Assembly (NCBI GenBank): GCA_903884915.1
Contig: CAISGS010000546.1
Span: forward strand, 1 to 21,162
Length of the DNA stretch: 21,162 nucleotides
Source of the DNA: an uncultured Caulobacteraceae bacterium
GTDB taxonomy: Bacteria; Pseudomonadota; Alphaproteobacteria; Caulobacterales; Caulobacteraceae
Reading direction: 5' to 3'
Made by a program: the position numbers and the translations under genes. The notes below the pieces were generated by a model. It saw only the letters and a list, made by a program, of their open reading frames with translations, was not told the DNA's origin and searched no databases. The first letter of the stretch is position 1, and every line of letters starts with the position of its first letter. Below, piece by piece: positions 16,587 through 21,162 of the stretch.

Positions 16587-19500
16587 ATGACGTCCTTTCT
16601 GGACCAGAGCGGACCCCGATGGTTCACAATTCCCGCCCATCGGTCCTTCGTCCGCGATCTGGCCAGCGGGCTCTATCTGGCTCTGGGACAGGGGCATGAT
16701 CCTGCGGCCCTTTCCGAAGCGATCGTCCTGACCCCAACTCGTCGCGGCGCGCGGGCCCTGTCCGAAGCCTTTGTCGAGGCCGCCGGTGGCAAGGCCGTGC
16801 TCCTGCCGCAGATCCGGGCACTCGGCGATCTAGAAGCCGGAGAGCCGCCCTTTGAGCCCGGCGATCTGGCCCTCGACCTGCCGCCTTCGGTCAGTCCCTT
16901 GCGTCGCCGATTTGAGCTGGCGCGGCTGGTCCTTGACCATTCGGACATGATCGGGCGAACGCTCGACGCCTCATCGGCCATGGACCTTGCCGACGCCTTG
17001 GCGGGGTTCCTAGACAGCGTCCAGATCGAGGAGGTCGCCGACCCCTCGCGCCTTGACGCCTTGGTCGAGGGCGAATTGGCCCAGCACTGGCAAGCCTCAG
17101 CACGGTTCCTCAAACTGGCCGTCGAGGCCTGGCCCAAGCGCCTAGAGCGTTTAGGGCTATCGGATGTCGCCACGCGGAGGGTCGCCCTGCTGCGGGCCCC
17201 TCGCCAACGCTGGCTCGACCATCCACCGCAAGGGGTTTTAGTCGCGGCAGGCTCGACCGGAACCGCCCCCGCAACAGCGGAGTTGCTGGCCGTGATTGCT
17301 CAGGTGCCCAAGGGCGCGGTTGTCCTTCCCGGTCTGGACCTAGACCTTGCCGAAGCGGCTTGGCGACAGGTCGGGGAACAGCATCCGCAAGGGGCCATGA
17401 AGCGGCTGCTCGAACGGGCAGGCCAAGAGCGCCAGTCGGTTCAGGTCTGGCCCGTCCCGACCGACCATGACGATGAGATTCGCGGCCCATGGCGCCGCCG
17501 CCTGATCAATGAGGCCCTGCGCCCCGCCGAGGCCACGGCGGACTGGCTAGATCAGATCAAGGCCCTGCGCGATGAGGGCACCAAGGCCGGACTGGACCCG
17601 ATTGCCGAGGGGCTCAAGGGCCTTTGCCTGATCAAGGCGCGCACGGAAGAGGAAACGGCCACGGCGGCGGCCCTCTTGCTGCGCGAAACGCTGGAGACCG
17701 AAGGGCGTACGGCGGCTTTGGTGACCCCCGATCAGGGCTTGGCGCGGCGCGTCTCGGCTAAGCTGTCACGCTGGGGGATTGAGGCAGACAGTTCCGCAGG
17801 CTCGCCCCTGTCGGGATCACCAGTCGGGATCGTCATTGCCCTGACCGCCCAGTTGGCTGCCGCCAAGGTCGATCCCGTCAAGCTCTTGGCGCTCCTCAAG
17901 ATGCCGTTTGTCAGGCTGGGTCTTGAAACCGAGGCCTATGAGCGCGCGCGGCGTGACCTTGAACATCTGGCCCTGCGCGGGGCCCATCCCCACAGCTGGC
18001 AGGCCCTAGAGAACAAGATTGCCAAGTCCGCTGAACCTGACAAACGCCCAGAGTCCAAGCCGGACCCAGAGGCCGATGACCGCCGTCGCCAACGCGCAGA
18101 CCGGGCGCAGGACCTGCTCCAGCGGTTGAATCTGGCACTGGAAAAGGCGATGGCACCGTTCGAAGGCGACGAGGCGGCGAGCCTGTCGCAGGCTGTAGAA
18201 GCTCTGGTACACGCCATTGATCAGCTTACGGACGATCCAACGGCGCCAAGCCCGGTTTGGGCTGGAGCCACGGGCGAGGCGGCGGCGGCGTTGCTGGCCA
18301 ATCTGATCCGCGAAAGCGACGGTCTGCCGACCGTGACGGCCAAGCAGTCCGCAGCCCTAATCGAGCGCTTGCTGGCTGACGAGACCGTCCGCACGGGCGG
18401 TGCCACCCATCCTCGCCTGCGCATCCTCGGGGCCATTGAGGCGCGCCTGGTGCGCGCTGACCGGCTGATCCTAGCGGGCCTTGAAGAGGGAGTTTGGCCG
18501 CAGGCCGCGCCCACCGATCCGTTCCTCTCGCGGCCTATGCGCAAGGCCCTTGGCCTACCGCCGCCCGAGCGCCGGATTGGTCTGTCGGCCCACGACTTTG
18601 CCCAAGCCGCCTGCGCCGGAGAGGTGATCTTGCTGCATAGCGAACGGCGCGGCGGGGCCCCGGCAGTGGCATCTCGCTGGCTGTGGCGCCTAGAGACCTT
18701 GGCCAAGGGGGCGGACCAAACCATCCCTGACCGGCCTGAGGTTTTGGACTGGGTCCGGGCCCTTGATGCCCCGCGCCAAGCCTATAGTCCCGCCCCGCGT
18801 CCCAATCCCAAGCCACCCGTCGCCGTTAGGCCTCGTCAGATGGCCGTCACCCAGATCGAGCGATGGGTGCGTGACCCCTATGCGGTCTATGCCCGCCGCA
18901 TTCTCGACCTCAAGCCGCTGGAGCGTCCCAACGAGCCGATCGAGGCCCGCGCGCGCGGCACGGCTATCCACGATGCTTTCGAGACCTTCTTTGAGCGATA
19001 CGGCCCCACATTGCCGGACGATGCCGAAGAGAAGTTTGCCGACTGTCTGGTCGAGGCCCTGACCGAGGCGGGAATGCCGCTGGCCCGAATGACCCGCGAA
19101 CGGGCCTTGGCCAAGAATGTCGCCCCTTGGGTCATCGCCTTTGAACGCCGCCGCCGGGATGGGGCCAAGTTGGTGGTTGAGCAGACCGGGAAACTGACCT
19201 TCGCCGCCGAGGCCGGTGACTTCACGGTCACGGCCAAGGCCGACCGGATCGAGGTGCGAAACCACCGCGCCGATGTGCTCGACTTCAAGACCGGAACGCC
19301 GCCCTCGAAAAAACAGGTCCTTTCAGGCCTGTCTCCGCAACTGACTCTGACCGCAGCGATCATTGCGGGCGGCGGCTTTGTCGATGTCGGACCCGCCCTG
19401 CCGCGCCAAATGGTCTATGTGAAGGTGTCGGGCGGACGCCCCCCGGGCAAAGAGTTTATCGTTGTTGACGACACGGATGCCGAGCAGGAAACCGATAAGG

Positions 19501-19673
19501 CGCTCGAGCGCCTCAAGGATAAGGTGGCTCAATATGACCACCCTGATATGGGCTATCCCTCCTGGGCTACGCCCCAGTTCATCGGCAAGTTCGTCGGCGA
19601 TTACGACCATCTGGCGCGCCTTTGGGAGTGGCATGTGATCGGCGGCGGCGATGAAGGCGGGGCCCTAGAATGA
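16587..19673 (+). CDS. addB: Double-strand break repair protein AddB (alphaproteobacterial type)
   Basis: Product of 1028 residues, the partner of AddA in the helicase-nuclease that resects double-strand ends for RecA loading. The N-terminal half resembles a UvrD-type core, but the place of Walker A reads FTIPAHRSF with no GxGK[ST], so it is unlikely to hydrolyse ATP. The C-terminal RecB-type nuclease is intact: H795 (IHDAFETFFERYG), D899 and K901 in VLDFKTG, then PQLTLTAAII in the position of the QxxxY helix. Only three cysteines are visible and none lie after the nuclease core, so the Fe-S cluster of Firmicute AddB is absent. ATG 16587 has GAGG 8 bases upstream, overlapping the murU stop. 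Its stop overlaps addA in ATGA. Confidence 0.95.
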   Translation: MTSFLDQSGPRWFTIPAHRSFVRDLASGLYLALGQGHDPAALSEAIVLTPTRRGARALSEAFVEAAGGKAVLLPQIRALGDLEAGEPPFEPGDLALDLPPSVSPLRRRFELARLVLDHSDMIGRTLDASSAMDLADALAGFLDSVQIEEVADPSRLDALVEGELAQHWQASARFLKLAVEAWPKRLERLGLSDVATRRVALLRAPRQRWLDHPPQGVLVAAGSTGTAPATAELLAVIAQVPKGAVVLPGLDLDLAEAAWRQVGEQHPQGAMKRLLERAGQERQSVQVWPVPTDHDDEIRGPWRRRLINEALRPAEATADWLDQIKALRDEGTKAGLDPIAEGLKGLCLIKARTEEETATAAALLLRETLETEGRTAALVTPDQGLARRVSAKLSRWGIEADSSAGSPLSGSPVGIVIALTAQLAAAKVDPVKLLALLKMPFVRLGLETEAYERARRDLEHLALRGAHPHSWQALENKIAKSAEPDKRPESKPDPEADDRRRQRADRAQDLLQRLNLALEKAMAPFEGDEAASLSQAVEALVHAIDQLTDDPTAPSPVWAGATGEAAAALLANLIRESDGLPTVTAKQSAALIERLLADETVRTGGATHPRLRILGAIEARLVRADRLILAGLEEGVWPQAAPTDPFLSRPMRKALGLPPPERRIGLSAHDFAQAACAGEVILLHSERRGGAPAVASRWLWRLETLAKGADQTIPDRPEVLDWVRALDAPRQAYSPAPRPNPKPPVAVRPRQMAVTQIERWVRDPYAVYARRILDLKPLERPNEPIEARARGTAIHDAFETFFERYGPTLPDDAEEKFADCLVEALTEAGMPLARMTRERALAKNVAPWVIAFERRRRDGAKLVVEQTGKLTFAAEAGDFTVTAKADRIEVRNHRADVLDFKTGTPPSKKQVLSGLSPQLTLTAAIIAGGGFVDVGPALPRQMVYVKVSGGRPPGKEFIVVDDTDAEQETDKALERLKDKVAQYDHPDMGYPSWATPQFIGKFVGDYDHLARLWEWHVIGGGDEGGALE

Positions 19674-21162
19674 CCGCCACCCCCAGCCTAAACCCGCAGC
19701 TTCAGGCCAATGACCCCTCGGTCTCGGCCTTCGTTACCGCCAATGCCGGATCGGGCAAGACCTCGACGCTAGTCGGACGGGTGGCGCGGCTCTTGCTACG
19801 CGGAGCCCGGCCTGAAACCATTCTTTGCCTGACCTTTACCAAGGCCGCCGCCGCCGAAATGCAGCGCCGCCTGTTCCAGACCCTCGGCAGCTGGGCCGTC
19901 ATGGCCGACGGCGCTTTGGCAGAGGCGCTAGCCGGACTGGGCGAGGCCCCCGAAGACCTTTCCAAGGCCCGTCGCCTGTTCGCCCAAGCCCTCGAAACGC
20001 CAGGTGGCCTGAAGATTCAGACCATCCATGCCTTTTGCGAAAAGCTGTTGCGACGGTTCCCCCTCGAGGCAGGGGTGTCACCGGGCTTTGTCGTGCTGGA
20101 AGACTCTGCGGCGGTCAAAACCTCGCGGGACGCGCGCGACGGCTTGGCAGAACATGCCTATCGCGAACCCGATAGCCGGATCGGGCAGGCCTATGAACGG
20201 CTATCGATTGATCTGGACTATGAGCGCTTTGGCAAACTGTTCGCCGATTTTGAAGCCCGCCGCCGCGAGATCAGCGACTTTGTCGCGTCTTGCGAAAGCA
20301 AAGGCGGCCTGATCAAGGTCGTCTGGAAAAATTGCGGATTTGACCATGAGATTGACCCGGCCTCCGTCGAGACCGATGCCCTCGATCTGATCGATTGGTC
20401 AGAGTGGAAAAGGACAGCGCAAGCGGTCTATCTCGGCAAGGGTGCCACCGATGCCAAACTGGCCGAGCGAATGATGTCGGTTGGGCCAGCCTCGTCCTTG
20501 ACAGAGATTTGGGACATCCTCAGTACCGAAGCAGGCAAGCCCCTGGCCCGTCTCGGCACGGCGTCGGTGGCCGACTGGGCCAAGACCTATCTGAAGGATG
20601 AACAAGCGCGTTTGGATGAGGCGCGGATCCTGATCTCTACGGCGCAGGTGGCGATCGATAGCCTTCATGTCCTGACCTTGGCCCATGCCTACTCGGCCTT
20701 CTATGAGGCCTATAAGGCCTTGCACGGCGCGCTGGATTTCGGGGACCTGATCGTCAAGACGCTGGAGCTTTTGACCGTACGTTCGGACGCGGCCTGGGTG
20801 CTCTACAAGCTCGACGGCGGCATTGACCATGTGCTGGTCGACGAGGCGCAGGATACGGCGCCGGACCAATGGAACATCATCCGCGCCCTGACTGAAGAGT
20901 TCTTTGTCGGGGCGGGAAGGCTGCGCGGCGAAGGCCATGACCTGCGAACAGTCTTTGCCGTTGGTGACGAGAAACAGTCGATCTTTTCGTTCCAAGGGGC
21001 TGATCCCGCCCGCCGTCTGGCGGAAAGTCAGCATTTCCAAACCCTGATTGAAGAGGTTCAGCGCCAGTTCAAGGCGGTGTCGCTGGCGGAAAGCTGGCGC
21101 TCGACGCCGGAGGTGCTCAGCTTTGTTGACAGCGTGTTCCTCGATCCGGAGGCGCGGCTTGG
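19670..21162 (+). CDS. addA: Double-strand break repair helicase AddA, N-terminal part (3' end outside window)
   Basis: The frame is open from ATG 19670 to the window edge, giving 497 codons with no stop; full AddA proteins are usually over 1100 residues. It is a superfamily-1 (UvrD/RecB) 3'-5' helicase plus nuclease subunit. Visible motifs: Walker A ANAGSGKT (residues 24-31), motif Ia LCLTFTKAAAAEM, IQTIHAFCEKLLRRFP, motif II D391-E-A-Q-D395 (VLVDEAQDT), motif III GDEKQSIFSFQGAD, and motif IV-like LAESWRSTPEVL. The gene starts inside the addB stop (ATGA 19670-19673), so both subunits are likely made in step. The remaining helicase motifs and the C-terminal nuclease domain lie beyond the window and cannot be checked. 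Confidence 0.95.
   Translation, partial: MTATPSLNPQLQANDPSVSAFVTANAGSGKTSTLVGRVARLLLRGARPETILCLTFTKAAAAEMQRRLFQTLGSWAVMADGALAEALAGLGEAPEDLSKARRLFAQALETPGGLKIQTIHAFCEKLLRRFPLEAGVSPGFVVLEDSAAVKTSRDARDGLAEHAYREPDSRIGQAYERLSIDLDYERFGKLFADFEARRREISDFVASCESKGGLIKVVWKNCGFDHEIDPASVETDALDLIDWSEWKRTAQAVYLGKGATDAKLAERMMSVGPASSLTEIWDILSTEAGKPLARLGTASVADWAKTYLKDEQARLDEARILISTAQVAIDSLHVLTLAHAYSAFYEAYKALHGALDFGDLIVKTLELLTVRSDAAWVLYKLDGGIDHVLVDEAQDTAPDQWNIIRALTEEFFVGAGRLRGEGHDLRTVFAVGDEKQSIFSFQGADPARRLAESQHFQTLIEEVQRQFKAVSLAESWRSTPEVLSFVDSVFLDPEARL

Noticed and set aside
1..21162. CRISPR arrays, tRNA/rRNA genes, insertion sequences, phage or defence genes
   Set aside because: No spaced direct repeats, tRNA-like folds, transposase or integrase motifs, or terminal repeats were seen; gene content is core metabolism.

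Overview
The window reads as chromosomal DNA of an alphaproteobacterium, most plausibly from Caulobacterales or a close relative. The grounds are GC-rich coding sequence with alphaproteobacterial codon use, a cbb3 oxidase cluster in the order ccoNOQP-ccoGHIS, the block tsaE-amgK-murU-addB-addA, and an alphaproteobacterial-type AddB. The order-level placement is inference from gene content and order; no rRNA or other taxonomic marker is present. No phage, transposon, CRISPR, tRNA or rRNA signal was seen.

Layout. (1) 1-600 holds the C-terminal 199 residues of a methyl-accepting chemotaxis protein, closed by a hairpin terminator near 631-664. (2) 833-8728 is a complete plus-strand cluster for a high-affinity cbb3-type cytochrome oxidase: structural genes ccoN, ccoO, ccoQ and ccoP, then assembly genes ccoG, ccoH, ccoI and ccoS. 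Many junctions overlap by 4 bases. (3) 8740-10888 continues on the same strand, after an 11-base gap, with a phosphate acyltransferase of the Pta/Ptb family and acetate kinase. This pairs low-oxygen respiration with acyl-phosphate/ATP metabolism. (4) 10885-12378 is a minus-strand CYTH-CHAD protein, convergent with and just overlapping ackA. (5) 12379-12678 is an AT-rich divergent intergenic region. (6) 12679-14282 holds a TetR-family regulator and a PlsC-like acyltransferase, separated by a short gap with two overlapping perfect inverted repeats. (7) 14291-21162 is a tightly packed run: tsaE (tRNA t6A modification), amgK and murU (peptidoglycan sugar recycling), then addB and addA (double-strand-break repair). 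addA runs off the right edge.

How the genes work together. CcoN, CcoO and CcoP form the oxidase; CcoQ stabilises it; CcoG and CcoI handle copper; CcoH and CcoS support assembly. AmgK and MurU convert recovered MurNAc to UDP-MurNAc, by-passing de novo synthesis. AddA and AddB form one helicase-nuclease. Several genes use non-ATG starts: GTG for ccoG and ccoS, TTG for ackA, tsaE and amgK.

Most of the window is well-understood core biology. I did not find a convincing new system. The best leads are the overlapping palindromes between the TetR and acyltransferase genes, the pta-ackA pair attached to the oxidase cluster, a DKTGV variant of the P-type ATPase phosphorylation motif in CcoI, and the absence of a recognisable FixK/FNR box before ccoN.
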